64,000 bases of DNA, taken from NCBI GenBank assembly GCA_902606835.1, contig CACLHW010000001.1, positions 1-64,000 on the forward strand. Direction: 5' to 3'. A program made the position numbers and the translations under genes. Positions 12,060 through 21,033 of the stretch are shown piece after piece. Numbering within the stretch: the stretch's first letter is position 1; every line of letters starts with the position of its first letter. The DNA is from an uncultured Pelagibacteraceae bacterium (GTDB taxonomy: Bacteria; Pseudomonadota; Alphaproteobacteria; Pelagibacterales; Pelagibacteraceae). Below the pieces are notes generated by a model. The model was given only the letters and a program-made list of their open reading frames with translations, ran no database searches and had not been told where the DNA came from.

Positions 12060-12521
12060 ATGTCATTACGAAAAAAAATAAACGAACAGTTTAATACTGC
12101 CCAAAAAAACAAAAATAAAACTTTAGTTTCTACTTTTAGGTTAATTTTGGCAGCTATAAAGGAGAGAGATATTGCTAATAGAACTAGCGGAAAAAAAGAC
12201 GAAGCTAAAGACTCAGAAATTATACAAGTGCTTCAAAAAATGAAGAAACAAAGACAGGACTCTGCAGATTTATATAAAAAAGGTGATAGACCCGAATTGC
12301 TGGAAGTTGAAGAATCTGAAATTAAAATTATAGATACATTTTTACCCAAACAACTAAGTGAAGAAGAAACAAAAAAGATTTGTAAAGAGATCATAGAATC
12401 ACTTGGTGCATCCAACATGAAAGACATGGGAAAAATCATGGGATCTTTAAAACAAAAATATTCTAATTCAATAGATTTTTCTAAAGCTAATGTAATAGTT
12501 AAGGAATTGTTAAGTTCATGA
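12060..12521 (+). CDS. GatB/YqeY domain protein
   Basis: A 153-residue stand-alone YqeY-type protein, related to the C-terminal tRNA-binding domain of GatB. Family features seen are the N-terminal stretch LVSTFRLILAAIKERDIA, the QKMKKQRQDSADLY helix and EIKIIDTFLPKQLSEEE. Its precise role is not established; a tRNA- or amidotransferase-related function is inferred from the family. The ATG start lies immediately behind a promoter-like element, and the stop overlaps the dnaG start as ATGA, so it leads the yqeY-dnaG operon, a familiar alphaproteobacterial arrangement before rpoD. Confidence 0.9.
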   Translation: MSLRKKINEQFNTAQKNKNKTLVSTFRLILAAIKERDIANRTSGKKDEAKDSEIIQVLQKMKKQRQDSADLYKKGDRPELLEVEESEIKIIDTFLPKQLSEEETKKICKEIIESLGASNMKDMGKIMGSLKQKYSNSIDFSKANVIVKELLSS

Positions 12522-14305
12522 AATATCCAAAAGAATACCTTGAAGAAATTAAGTTAAGAATAAAAGTATCGCAAGTTGTTGGAAAGTCAGTAAAGCTTAA
12601 AAGACGTGGTAAAGAATTTATTGGATTATCACCATTCTCTAATGAAAAAACACCTTCATTTACTGTTAATGATGACAAAGGTTTTTACCATTGTTTTAGT
12701 TCAGGAGAACATGGAAATATTTTTGATTTTTTAATAAAAATAAAAAATTATAAATTTGGGGAAGCCGTCAGGGAACTTGCGAGTGATGCAGGCTTACAAC
12801 CATATCGATTTACTAAACAAGATGAGGAAAAACAAAATAGATGGACGATTTATACAAAGATTTTGGAACAATACACTAATTTCTGCCATGAGGAATTATT
12901 ATCAAAAAGAAATTCAGAAGTTTTGGATTATTTAAATAGAAGAAAAATAACACATAAAGAAATTAATTTTTTTAAAATTGGGTACACTCCAGGAAAAAAC
13001 GATTTTTACGAAAAATTAAATAAAGAATTTGATGAAAAACAAATTGGCGCTTCGGGCATTTACTATTTTGATGAAAATAAGAAAAAATATTTTGATAGAT
13101 TTAAAAATAGAATTATTTTTCCTGTTAAAAGCTTAAATGGCTCTGTTCTTGCTTTGGGAGGAAGAACGCTCTCCAAAACTAATTTTGCTAAGTATGTGAA
13201 TTCTCCAGAAACTGAATTTTATAAAAAAGGAAATAATCTATATAATATTAATTCTGCCAGGGAAGTAAAAAACAAAAACAGCGAGGCCTTTATAGTTGAA
13301 GGCTATATGGATGTCATAAATTTACATAAATTTGGAATTCAAAATGTTGTCGCAAATTTAGGTACAGCGATGACCGAAAGACAATTAGATTTAGTTTGGA
13401 GATTTTTTAAAAATCCAATTATTTGCTTAGACGGGGATGAAAGTGGAAAAAAAGCTGCACTAAGAGCAGCAGAAAGACTGTTTCCGCTAATGAAACCAGA
13501 TTTAAATATTTATTTTTTAACATTGCCAGAAAATTTAGATCCAGATTCTTACATAAATGAAAAAGGAAAAGAATCTTTTGTAGAACTTGCTAAAAATAAA
13601 ATTGAAATCCAAAATTTTATTTGGAATTCTTATTACCAGGAAATAGACCAAAACAACCCGCGCTCTTTAACAGTATTTGAAAAAAAAATTAAGGCACTTT
13701 GCAATGAATTAAAGGATAAAACTTTAGCTAAATATTTTTTAGACTACTTCATAAAACGGATCAATGAACTAACACCAAACTTAAATTTAAATAAAAACAA
13801 TTTTTATAAATTTAAAAAATTAACAAATCCATTACAACAAACAAAAGATATTTATGAAAAAAGAAATAAATTTAATGAAAGAGAATTAAAAGAATTTTCA
13901 GCTTTATTTTTAATTATAAATAATTTGGATATTTTCAGAAAAAATATAGAGCTAATTTCAGATTTAACTTTTTCAGAAAATTTAGTTAATGAGTTCAAAC
14001 AAAAGTTGATAAACTACCTATTGTCTGAAAAATTTTTTGATAGAAAACAACTAATGCAAGAAGATTTTGAAGACAAATATAAAAATATAATTGAAATGGT
14101 AAATAATAATGCTGCTGTAAAGATAATTTACAAAAACAAAAATGATGCTGAGATTATTTTAATGTTTAATGAAATTTTAATGGAAATTAAAAAAATAGAA
14201 CTCAGGGAAAAAATCGAGTCTTTAGAGGATAAAGTTTCATTAAATCTTGATGAAAATCTCTATACGGAACTTTTATCCCTTAGAAATCAATTAAAAGGGG
14301 GTTAA
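12518..14305 (+). CDS. dnaG: DNA primase
   Basis: DnaG synthesises RNA primers at the replication fork. The 595-residue protein has an N-terminal CHC2-type domain, a TOPRIM core with the acidic EGYMDVI (near residue 265) and CLDGDESGKKAA motifs, and a C-terminal helical region expected to contact DnaB. In the zinc-finger domain three of the four usual metal ligands are absent: Ser38, Ser41 and Ser62 replace Cys, His and Cys, and only Cys59 remains, although the surrounding NEKTPSF and GFYHCF framework is conserved. Similar loss occurs in other alphaproteobacterial primases as I recall, so it is probably lineage-typical and not damage. Start ATG overlaps the yqeY stop. Confidence 0.95.
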   Translation: MKYPKEYLEEIKLRIKVSQVVGKSVKLKRRGKEFIGLSPFSNEKTPSFTVNDDKGFYHCFSSGEHGNIFDFLIKIKNYKFGEAVRELASDAGLQPYRFTKQDEEKQNRWTIYTKILEQYTNFCHEELLSKRNSEVLDYLNRRKITHKEINFFKIGYTPGKNDFYEKLNKEFDEKQIGASGIYYFDENKKKYFDRFKNRIIFPVKSLNGSVLALGGRTLSKTNFAKYVNSPETEFYKKGNNLYNINSAREVKNKNSEAFIVEGYMDVINLHKFGIQNVVANLGTAMTERQLDLVWRFFKNPIICLDGDESGKKAALRAAERLFPLMKPDLNIYFLTLPENLDPDSYINEKGKESFVELAKNKIEIQNFIWNSYYQEIDQNNPRSLTVFEKKIKALCNELKDKTLAKYFLDYFIKRINELTPNLNLNKNNFYKFKKLTNPLQQTKDIYEKRNKFNERELKEFSALFLIINNLDIFRKNIELISDLTFSENLVNEFKQKLINYLLSEKFFDRKQLMQEDFEDKYKNIIEMVNNNAAVKIIYKNKNDAEIILMFNEILMEIKKIELREKIESLEDKVSLNLDENLYTELLSLRNQLKGG

Positions 14306-14366
14306 ATATACCCTAGATTTTATTGATTTTATTATTATATATGACTCCTCTATTTAGTTTTAATGG

Positions 14367-16283
14367 GTGAAAAATACAGTGGAAAAATTAATTACAAAAT
14401 CATTTAAAAGGCTTTTAGATAAGGGAATTCACAGAGGCTTTATAACCTATGAAGAATTAGGAAAATCACTTGGCAAAAGACACTTTAGCCAAGAAAATCT
14501 TGAATCAGCTTTTCTACATATTTTTGATAACAAGATTAGTTTAGTAGAAAAAAAATCTGATTATAGCGTTACTAAAAAAAGAGATTCATCTCCCTCTGAG
14601 TCTCAAAAAAATAAAGATGTAGAAAAAAGTGACGATCCAATAAGAATGTATTTAAGAGAAATGGGAGGAGTGGAACTCCTCTCTCGTGAAGGTGAGATTG
14701 CTATAGCAAAAAGAATAGTTGCTGGTAAGGATTATATGATCAATGGGCTTTTTCAAAGTCCTTTAAGCGCAAGGAAAGTTTTTGAATGGAAAGAAAAATT
14801 AGAAAAGAATGAATTATTAGTTAGAGAAATTATAGATATAGATTCATCTTATATTGAGTCTGAAAATGAAGAAGAAGATTTAAGTTTAAAGAAAAAAAAA
14901 TCTCAAGATAAAAAGGAAATAAACAATAAATCAAGCAAACCCAAAAAAGATTCAGATGAAGGTGAAAATAGTCAGTCCGATGATAATAATAATCAAGAAA
15001 CCGTAGAAGAGGATGAATTCAATCCATCTTTGGCTGCGATGGAAGAAGAAATTAAACCACAAGTTATTTTAACAATAAATAATCTTTGTAAAGATTATAC
15101 AAAATTACTTAAATTTCAAAATGATAAATTAGACTGCGCTTTAAATTCTCAAGAATTTTCGCGAGCAAAAGAAAAAAGTTATCAAAAAATGCAAGATGGT
15201 ATTGTTAAAAAAATAAAAACACTCCAACTTAATGCTACAGTTCTTGAGGAATTGCTTGAAATACATTTTCAAGAAAACAAAAAAATAACTTCTTTAGAGG
15301 GAGTATTATTACGCTTAGTTATGGATAACAAAATTTCTAGAGAAGAATTTCTTAAATATTATTTAGGAAACGAAATTAATCCAAAATTCGAAAATTTTTT
15401 AAATGAAAATAGTAATTGGAAAAATTTTTTCAAGAAAAAGAAAAAAGAGTTTCTAGAGATCAAAGATAGATTGGTTGAATTTAGTAAAAAAATTGGGCTA
15501 CCTGTTTCTGATTTTAAAAAATTAGTGAAAAGAATACAAAAAGGAGAAAAAGAATCAAGAATAGCAAAAAAAGAAATGGTTGAAGCTAATTTAAGATTAG
15601 TAATATCTATAGCTAAAAAATACACAAATAGGGGTTTGCAATTTTTAGACTTAATTCAGGAAGGGAATATAGGACTTATGAAGGCTGTTGATAAATTTGA
15701 ATATCAGAGAGGGTATAAATTTTCAACGTATGCCACATGGTGGATTAGACAAGCTATAACTCGATCAATCGCAGACCAAGCAAGAACAATTAGAATACCT
15801 GTTCACATGATTGAAACAATTAATAAAATAGTGAGAACTTCAAGACAAATTTTAAGTGAGAAAGGTAGAGAAGCTACTCCCGAAGAATTAGCAAAAAAAT
15901 TGGCTATGCCACTTGATAGAGTGAGAAAAGTTTTAAAAATTTCTAAAGAACCAGTATCCTTAGAAACCCCCGTAGGAGACGAAGAAGATAGTAGCCTTGG
16001 TGATTTTATAGAAGATCAAAATGCTTTACAGCCTCTTGACGCTTCAATCAGATCAAATTTGGGAGAATCAACGACAAAAATTTTAGCTACTTTGACTCCA
16101 AGGGAAGAACGAGTTCTTAGAATGAGATTTGGTATTGGTATGAATACTGACCATACTTTAGAGGAGGTTGGTTTACAATTTTCTGTAACAAGAGAAAGAA
16201 TAAGACAGATAGAAGCCAAAGCTCTTAGAAAACTTAAACACCCAAGTAGATCAAAACATTTAAAAAGTTTCTTAGAAAAATGA
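14367..16283 (+). CDS. rpoD: RNA polymerase primary sigma factor (sigma-70)
   Basis: The 638-residue RpoD has an N-terminal region 1.1-like segment, region 1.2 ([21 protein letters not shown]), a long acidic and lysine-rich linker at about 175-225 in the non-conserved region, the core region 2 ([40 protein letters not shown]), region 3, and region 4 with the helix-turn-helix [20 protein letters not shown]. The start is GTG at 14367; a second in-frame GTG four codons later is also possible, and no strong ribosome-binding site decides. It follows dnaG by 61 bp, the usual macromolecular-synthesis order. Confidence 0.96.
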   Translation: MKNTVEKLITKSFKRLLDKGIHRGFITYEELGKSLGKRHFSQENLESAFLHIFDNKISLVEKKSDYSVTKKRDSSPSESQKNKDVEKSDDPIRMYLREMGGVELLSREGEIAIAKRIVAGKDYMINGLFQSPLSARKVFEWKEKLEKNELLVREIIDIDSSYIESENEEEDLSLKKKKSQDKKEINNKSSKPKKDSDEGENSQSDDNNNQETVEEDEFNPSLAAMEEEIKPQVILTINNLCKDYTKLLKFQNDKLDCALNSQEFSRAKEKSYQKMQDGIVKKIKTLQLNATVLEELLEIHFQENKKITSLEGVLLRLVMDNKISREEFLKYYLGNEINPKFENFLNENSNWKNFFKKKKKEFLEIKDRLVEFSKKIGLPVSDFKKLVKRIQKGEKESRIAKKEMVEANLRLVISIAKKYTNRGLQFLDLIQEGNIGLMKAVDKFEYQRGYKFSTYATWWIRQAITRSIADQARTIRIPVHMIETINKIVRTSRQILSEKGREATPEELAKKLAMPLDRVRKVLKISKEPVSLETPVGDEEDSSLGDFIEDQNALQPLDASIRSNLGESTTKILATLTPREERVLRMRFGIGMNTDHTLEEVGLQFSVTRERIRQIEAKALRKLKHPSRSKHLKSFLEK

Positions 16284-16297
16284 AATTTTGATCATTA

Positions 16298-17191
16298 ATG
16301 ATTAAACTATTTTGGAATACACATAACCAAAAAAAACCTCATTCATCAGATAAAAAAATAAGAGAAAAGCAACAATTAGATTATGGATGGGGTCAATATC
16401 ATCAAAAAAGCTCAGACAAATGGATCTTCAAAATTCTTGAACAGGTCAAATACACTATTATCGAAAGTGAAACTGAACTTAAAAAGGAAGACATTTTAAT
16501 AATTATAGACTCAAGCGTTGAAGAAAAGACAGAATTTTACAATAAACTTAACTTATCTTGCGCGAAAATATTTTTATTTCATTTAGGGGACGAGTTTGGT
16601 TTTCACAATTTAGCACCTATTTATAATGCTTGTAACTACGTTTGGAGACCATTTTGTTCAAGCAAGTATTTAAATAATAATGGTAAAGTTAAGTGTATAC
16701 CTATTGGTTATAAATCAGGGGTTTTACATAAAAAAAATCTTGAAAGAAAATATAAATGGGCTTTTACTGGAACCCCTCATAAAACAAGTAGGCACGATCT
16801 ACTATTTCAATTTTCTAACATAAAACCATTTTTTTGTCATAAAACACAAAAATTTGATAGAAATATTATTTCTGTTGACGAAATGAATGAAGTTTTATCA
16901 TCTACAGAATTTATACCGTGTCCGAATGGTTTTTTTCATCCCGAAACCTACAGAGTGTATGAGGCATTGGAATGTGGATGCATTCCAATTGTTGAAAATG
17001 CATACAAATACTACGATCGTTTATTTCCAAAAAATCCTTTTATAAAAGTTGATAAATGGCAGGATGCAATACCAATAATCCAGGGCTGGGGATCTGATCA
17101 GATTAAAAAAAAGAGAACAGAATGTGAATTATGGTGGAATGAAGAAAAAAATAATATACAGAAATCTATCAGTAGCAGGATTATTTTATGA
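16298..17191 (+). CDS. Exostosin/GT47-like glycosyltransferase
   Basis: A 297-residue cytosolic-looking protein with a C-terminal half typical of exostosin-like (GT-B) transferases: WAFTGTPHKTSRHDLL in the middle, then FIPCPNGFFHPETYRVYEALECGCIPIV, in which the Glu-rich loop binds the nucleotide sugar. The acceptor and sugar are unknown. It begins 14 bp after rpoD and starts a glycan-modification island. Its last codons overlap the next gene (TTTTATGA), indicating translational coupling with the small helical protein downstream. Confidence 0.7.
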   Translation: MIKLFWNTHNQKKPHSSDKKIREKQQLDYGWGQYHQKSSDKWIFKILEQVKYTIIESETELKKEDILIIIDSSVEEKTEFYNKLNLSCAKIFLFHLGDEFGFHNLAPIYNACNYVWRPFCSSKYLNNNGKVKCIPIGYKSGVLHKKNLERKYKWAFTGTPHKTSRHDLLFQFSNIKPFFCHKTQKFDRNIISVDEMNEVLSSTEFIPCPNGFFHPETYRVYEALECGCIPIVENAYKYYDRLFPKNPFIKVDKWQDAIPIIQGWGSDQIKKKRTECELWWNEEKNNIQKSISSRIIL

Positions 17192-17538
17192 TTGAAAATG
17201 AACTAAATAAAATTGATAGATTGATTAAAATTAAAAAAATAAAAGAAGCTGAGCTTGAATTATCTAAACTTGGGCCAGAATTTTATAAAAATACAGACTA
17301 CCTTTATTTAAGAGCTAAGATTTTTTTTGCAAACAAATTGTATTATATGGCTTTAGATGCTTTATTGATAGCTACTGAATTTCAAGAAAAAGAAAAAGTT
17401 TATAACCTAATTTCAAAAATCTATAATGCCATAGGGAACAAGGAGTTGAGTAAAAAAATTTCCAACCCAGAACAAAGACTAGTTACTATTAACAATTTAA
17501 AGAAAGAGTTAACGGGTATTATACAAAAGGAGGAGTAA
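17188..17538 (+). CDS. Small alpha-helical, TPR-like protein of unknown function
   Basis: The 116-residue protein is predicted almost entirely helical: an N-terminal IDRLIKIKKIKEAELELSKL helix, then YLYLRAKIFFANKLYYMALDALLIA, a pattern that looks like one or two tetratricopeptide repeats, and a charged tail. There is no signal peptide or membrane segment. I do not recognise a specific family. It overlaps the upstream exostosin-like gene by 4 bases and is 11 bp before the sulfotransferase, so it may act as a scaffold or partner for these enzymes; that is inference. An AAGGAGG sequence near its 3' end (17527-17533) is probably too far from the next ATG to serve it well. Confidence 0.65.
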   Translation: MIENELNKIDRLIKIKKIKEAELELSKLGPEFYKNTDYLYLRAKIFFANKLYYMALDALLIATEFQEKEKVYNLISKIYNAIGNKELSKKISNPEQRLVTINNLKKELTGIIQKEE

Positions 17539-17549
17539 AAAATTTACGT

Positions 17550-18374
17550 ATGATAGTTTGGTTATCATCTTATCCCAAAAGTGGAAATACGTGGGTAAGA
17601 GCTTTTTTAAGTGCATATTTGCATTCATCTAAAGGTAAATTTGATTTTACTTTAATTGATAAAATTGAGGAGTTTCCACAACATAATTTGATGAAAAAAT
17701 TTATGGAGAACAAAGATTTCCATAATTTAAAAGAAATTTCGAAAAATTGGATAAAGGTTCAAGAGTTTATGAACTTAAATAAAAAGACTAAATTTTTAAA
17801 AACTCATAGCGCTTTTTGTAATATAAATGGAAATTTTTTCACTGATGAAAAAAATACTTTAGCTTTCATCTATATTGTTAGAGACCCAAGAAACGTAATT
17901 CTTTCAATGTCTAACCATTTCGGAAAATCCCAGGAAGAAAGTTTTAGAACTTTAATTGATGAAAAATATACAATTTACCCCATGGTTAATAATCAATTAT
18001 TTCTTGCTACTCATGTTTCAAGTTGGAATAAAAATTATCTATCTTGGAAAAATTTTAAATCAATAAATAAAATAATTATTAAATACGAAGACTTAATTAA
18101 TAATCCTAAAAATACCTTCAAAAGTATAATCAATTTTTTAGAAAAATATGTAGATATTAAGTATGATGAAGAAAAATTAACAAATTCAATTAACACAACT
18201 AATTTTGAGGATTTTAAAAAATATGAAAATAAATATGGATTTAACAAAGGACAAAAAAATAAATTTTTTCATTTAGGAAAACAAAATGACTGGAGAAATT
18301 TATTAGATGCAAAAATTTGCGATAAAGTTAACGCTCAGTTTGAATCTGAAATGAGTGAATTAGGATATATTTGA
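17550..18374 (+). CDS. PAPS-dependent sulfotransferase
   Basis: A 274-residue sulfotransferase that would transfer sulfate from PAPS to a hydroxyl or amine. Seen directly: the 5'-phosphosulfate loop YPKSGNTW (8-15), a KTH motif at 84-86 with the probable catalytic histidine, the 3'-phosphate-binding segment IVRDPRNVILSM (109-120) and the C-terminal KGQKNKFFHLGKQNDWRN region that closes over PAPS. It has no signal peptide, so it acts in the cytoplasm, probably on a glycan or lipid precursor, given the glycosyltransferases on both sides. No PAPS-synthesis genes are in the window. Confidence 0.85.
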   Translation: MIVWLSSYPKSGNTWVRAFLSAYLHSSKGKFDFTLIDKIEEFPQHNLMKKFMENKDFHNLKEISKNWIKVQEFMNLNKKTKFLKTHSAFCNINGNFFTDEKNTLAFIYIVRDPRNVILSMSNHFGKSQEESFRTLIDEKYTIYPMVNNQLFLATHVSSWNKNYLSWKNFKSINKIIIKYEDLINNPKNTFKSIINFLEKYVDIKYDEEKLTNSINTTNFEDFKKYENKYGFNKGQKNKFFHLGKQNDWRNLLDAKICDKVNAQFESEMSELGYI

Positions 18375-18404
18375 ATTTTTTTTTAATAATTGTGAATCGT
18401 TAGC

Positions 18405-18433
18405 TTGAAAGAATTTATAAACTCAAGTAAAAC
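18405..18433 (+). promoter_or_regulatory. Possible promoter for tRNA-Ile
   Basis: TTGAAA (18405-18410), 17 bp, then TAAAAC (18428-18433), placing a start about 10 nt before the tRNA. The -10 element matches consensus poorly. Confidence 0.3.
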
Positions 18434-18450
18434 ATTTAATTATTATGAAA

Positions 18451-18527
18451 GGGCCTGTAGCTCAGCTGGTTAGAGCAGTACACTCATAATGTATTGGTCC
18501 CAGGTTCGAATCCTGGCGGGCCCACCA
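18451..18527 (+). tRNA. tRNA-Ile (CAU anticodon, lysidine-type)
   Basis: A 77-nt cloverleaf with encoded CCA. Acceptor arms are GGGCCTG and CGGGCCC, the D-arm is GCTC-AGCTGGTTA-GAGC, the anticodon loop is CTCATAA and the T-arm CCAGG-TTCGAAT-CCTGG. The anticodon is CAT, so the alternatives are Met or Ile2. The body matches the tRNA-Ile2 pattern as remembered from E. coli ileX (ACTCATAAT followed by TTGGTC) better than elongator Met, so the wobble C would be modified to lysidine by TilS to read AUA. The gene lies in the middle of the glycan island. Confidence 0.85.
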
Positions 18528-18531
18528 TTTT

Positions 18532-19410
18532 TTACCTAGAATTAAAAATATCAATTATATTTTTCGCAATATTTTTTTTATCGAATTGTACCTTATATTT
18601 TTTCCCTAATTCTAAGGCTAATTTTCTATTTTCTTCATATTTTTTATCTAATTCTTCTATTTTTTTTACCATTGCGAATGGATCAGGTTCACAAATAAAG
18701 TTTTGAGGTGAAAATTCTTTCGCAGTCAAATTATCTGAACAAGTTATAGGTATTGCTCCACAAATCATTCCTTCAATCATGGGCAAACCAAGACCTTCAG
18801 CGATTGAAGGCAGCAAAACATATCTTGAAGAGTTATAAACATTATTTAATTCTTCATCTTTTATGACTCCAAGATATTTTCCAAATCCAGGGTCTTTTAG
18901 ACCACAAATTTTTATTTTTTTCTCGCCATCTTTAATTTTTTTGAGACTATTTACTACAAGACTAAATCTTTTCACTTCATCAAAAACTCTTCCAACATAA
19001 AAAAAATCATTATTTTTTTTTATATTTTCATCAAGATAGACATCTTTAATTGGGTTATAAACTACATGAATATTTTTATTATAAAATTCAGCTAAATCTT
19101 TTTTTACTTTAAAACTTATTGTAGTTATTGCGTCTGCATTTAAAAAAAAATGTTTTACCAGTAAACGGGTTTTATCCTCAACATGAGGTATATGCCATGG
19201 CACGTCTAAAAAATTCAAAATTAAATATGATTTTGGATATTTTTTTTTTAAAAATAATGCTTTTTCGTAGCCCACGGGATCATTAGAATATATTAAGTCT
19301 GGAGATTCCTCTGATAAAATATGACCTAGAGCCTTCATACCTTCTTTTATCCTTGGTATTTGACAGACATATCCGTCGGAACCTAATATGGATACTTTAA
19401 TATTATTCAT
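18532..19410 (-). CDS. Family 4 glycosyltransferase
   Basis: A 292-residue GT-B enzyme. The N-terminal half is short; the C-terminal nucleotide-sugar half is clear, with FFYVGRVFDEVKR, ICGLKDPGFGKYLG and the retaining GT4 signature LPSIAEGLGLPMIEGMICG, whose E-x7-E spacing holds the catalytic/binding glutamates. VVYNPI before the linker is typical of GT4. The sugar and acceptor are not identifiable. The stop lies 4 bp from the converging tRNA gene, leaving no room for a terminator. Confidence 0.88.
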   Translation of the reverse strand: MNNIKVSILGSDGYVCQIPRIKEGMKALGHILSEESPDLIYSNDPVGYEKALFLKKKYPKSYLILNFLDVPWHIPHVEDKTRLLVKHFFLNADAITTISFKVKKDLAEFYNKNIHVVYNPIKDVYLDENIKKNNDFFYVGRVFDEVKRFSLVVNSLKKIKDGEKKIKICGLKDPGFGKYLGVIKDEELNNVYNSSRYVLLPSIAEGLGLPMIEGMICGAIPITCSDNLTAKEFSPQNFICEPDPFAMVKKIEELDKKYEENRKLALELGKKYKVQFDKKNIAKNIIDIFNSR

Positions 19411-19473
19411 AAAATAAGTTTATAAATTTTAAAATATACAAAGCAAGACACGATATATATATATAATAAAATT

Positions 19474-20298
19474 ATGTTAATAGACTCTTTTTTATTTTTC
19501 AACGAATCTGAACTAGCTGAATTAAGGATTAAATATTTAGAAAAAATAGTTGATTATTTTATAGTTATAGAGGCTAATATCACGCATCAAGGAAAAAAAA
19601 AGCCATGGAATTTTCCAACATTATTAGAAAATAATTTAAAGCCATTTTCAAATAAAATACAATATCACCAGATAAACATTGACCCTGATAAAATAAAAAA
19701 TAAAGAAAGTTGGATAATTGATGATGTGAAAGGTGACGACGCATGGAGAATAGAAAATTTTCAAAGAAATTACATTAAAGAGGCATGTAAACAATTTGCT
19801 AATAAAGATATTTTAGTAATCAGTGATGTTGATGAAATTCCTTCAAAATTAAAACTTGAATTTATAAAATCCTGTGATTTTAAAAAAATTGCTCCTATAG
19901 CTTTTGAACAATACCTATTTCACATAGATTGTAACTTTCTAAAACTAGAAAGCTGGAGAGGAAGTATTGTTACTACTTTGGAAGTGTGTAATGCTTTCTC
20001 CCCACATCGACTTAGAAGATCAAGGAATAGAATATCACATTTTACAGACTCCGGATGGAGCTTTTCTTCATTTGGAGGGCCTGAAAAGGTTAAAGAAAAA
20101 CTAGAGTCAATAGCACATACAGAATTTAATAATGAAAAATTTAAAAATTTTAATCATATAATTAATTGTCAGAAGACTGGTGCAGATTTATTTCATAGAG
20201 ATGTTAAAGCAAAAAGAATAAACAAATCATTTTTTCCAAAAGATTTACTAAAGTTAATGGAAGAAAATCCTGATTATTATTTTGGAGCTAAAGTTTGA
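19474..20298 (+). CDS. Glycosyltransferase family 17-like protein
   Basis: A 274-residue protein resembling GT17, the family of eukaryotic bisecting beta-1,4-N-acetylglucosaminyltransferase (MGAT3), also found in some bacteria. Family features are the N-terminus MLIDSFLFFNESELAELRI, the FIVIEANITHQGKKKPWNF segment, the ISDVDEIPS acidic motif, and GWSFSSFGGPEKVKEKLES near the C terminus. The acceptor is unknown. It begins 63 bp from the divergent GT4 gene and is followed after 3 bp by another GT-A-like gene, suggesting a two-gene operon. Confidence 0.85.
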   Translation: MLIDSFLFFNESELAELRIKYLEKIVDYFIVIEANITHQGKKKPWNFPTLLENNLKPFSNKIQYHQINIDPDKIKNKESWIIDDVKGDDAWRIENFQRNYIKEACKQFANKDILVISDVDEIPSKLKLEFIKSCDFKKIAPIAFEQYLFHIDCNFLKLESWRGSIVTTLEVCNAFSPHRLRRSRNRISHFTDSGWSFSSFGGPEKVKEKLESIAHTEFNNEKFKNFNHIINCQKTGADLFHRDVKAKRINKSFFPKDLLKLMEENPDYYFGAKV

Positions 20299-20301
20299 AA
20301 A

Positions 20302-21033
20302 ATGATTTATGTTTCTTTAAGCACCATTCCGCAAAGAGTTAAAAATATAAACCTTTCCATTGATTCATTATTAAAACAAACAAAAAAACCTGATAAAATT
20401 TTTATTAATATACCTCATAAGTACAATCGTTTTGATGAAATTATTCATGATAATGAAATACCAAAATTTTCTAATGATATTGTTGAAGTAACTAGATGTG
20501 AGGACTGCGGTCCAGGAACTAAATTATTAGGATCATTGAAAAAATTAAAAAAAAATTCTTTGATAATATTAGCTGATGACGATCATATTTATGAAGATTA
20601 TATGATAGAAAAATTTTATTATTTTTATTCTAAAGCGCCTAATAATGCATATAGTTTTTATGTTCATCCTTTAGGTAATTTTGGTGTTGGACAAGGAGCT
20701 GATGGTTTTGCAATAAACACAAACCATCTAGAGGGTATTAAATTTTTTTATGATAAAATTATAAAAGATTATAAAGAACTTTTTTTATATGATGATTTAT
20801 GGATTTCCTATTTCTTGTATTTTTTTAAAAAAAATAAAATTCTTTCTTTACAAGAACACCTTAAAAAAAATGAACATAATAAAAAATCCTTAATTTATAA
20901 GACCCACATTGTAGCTTCAGGACTTGTTTCAACTTATGGAAAAAATTTAATTGAAGCAGTAAAAAAAAGAGATCAAATTGCTTTTGAAAGTTTAAAGTAT
21001 ATGAATGAGAAGACGAAAGGTTTATCTTTTTGA
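20302..21033 (+). CDS. GT-A-fold glycosyltransferase-like protein
   Basis: The 243-residue protein begins with a family 2-like start (ISxxP pattern in SLSTIPQRVKNINLSIDSL, then QTKKPDKIFINIP) and carries ILADDDHIYEDYM, a DxD-type metal motif, about residue 92. GPGTKLLG, GQGADGFAI and LYDDLWISYF are further conserved-looking blocks. The sugar specificity is unknown. It follows the GT17-like gene by 3 bp. Its 3' end overlaps the frame-corrected 3' end of the converging GT4 gene by about 12 bases. Confidence 0.75.
   Translation: MIYVSLSTIPQRVKNINLSIDSLLKQTKKPDKIFINIPHKYNRFDEIIHDNEIPKFSNDIVEVTRCEDCGPGTKLLGSLKKLKKNSLIILADDDHIYEDYMIEKFYYFYSKAPNNAYSFYVHPLGNFGVGQGADGFAINTNHLEGIKFFYDKIIKDYKELFLYDDLWISYFLYFFKKNKILSLQEHLKKNEHNKKSLIYKTHIVASGLVSTYGKNLIEAVKKRDQIAFESLKYMNEKTKGLSF

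Noticed and set aside
18451-18527. tRNA-Met (elongator) as identity for the CAT-anticodon tRNA
   Set aside because: The stem and loop sequences fit tRNA-Ile2 better than elongator Met; Met remains possible at lower likelihood.
18494-18706. Reading frame beginning in the tRNA and running antisense to the GT4 gene
   Set aside because: Its N terminus is translated tRNA T-arm and acceptor sequence; a coincidental frame.
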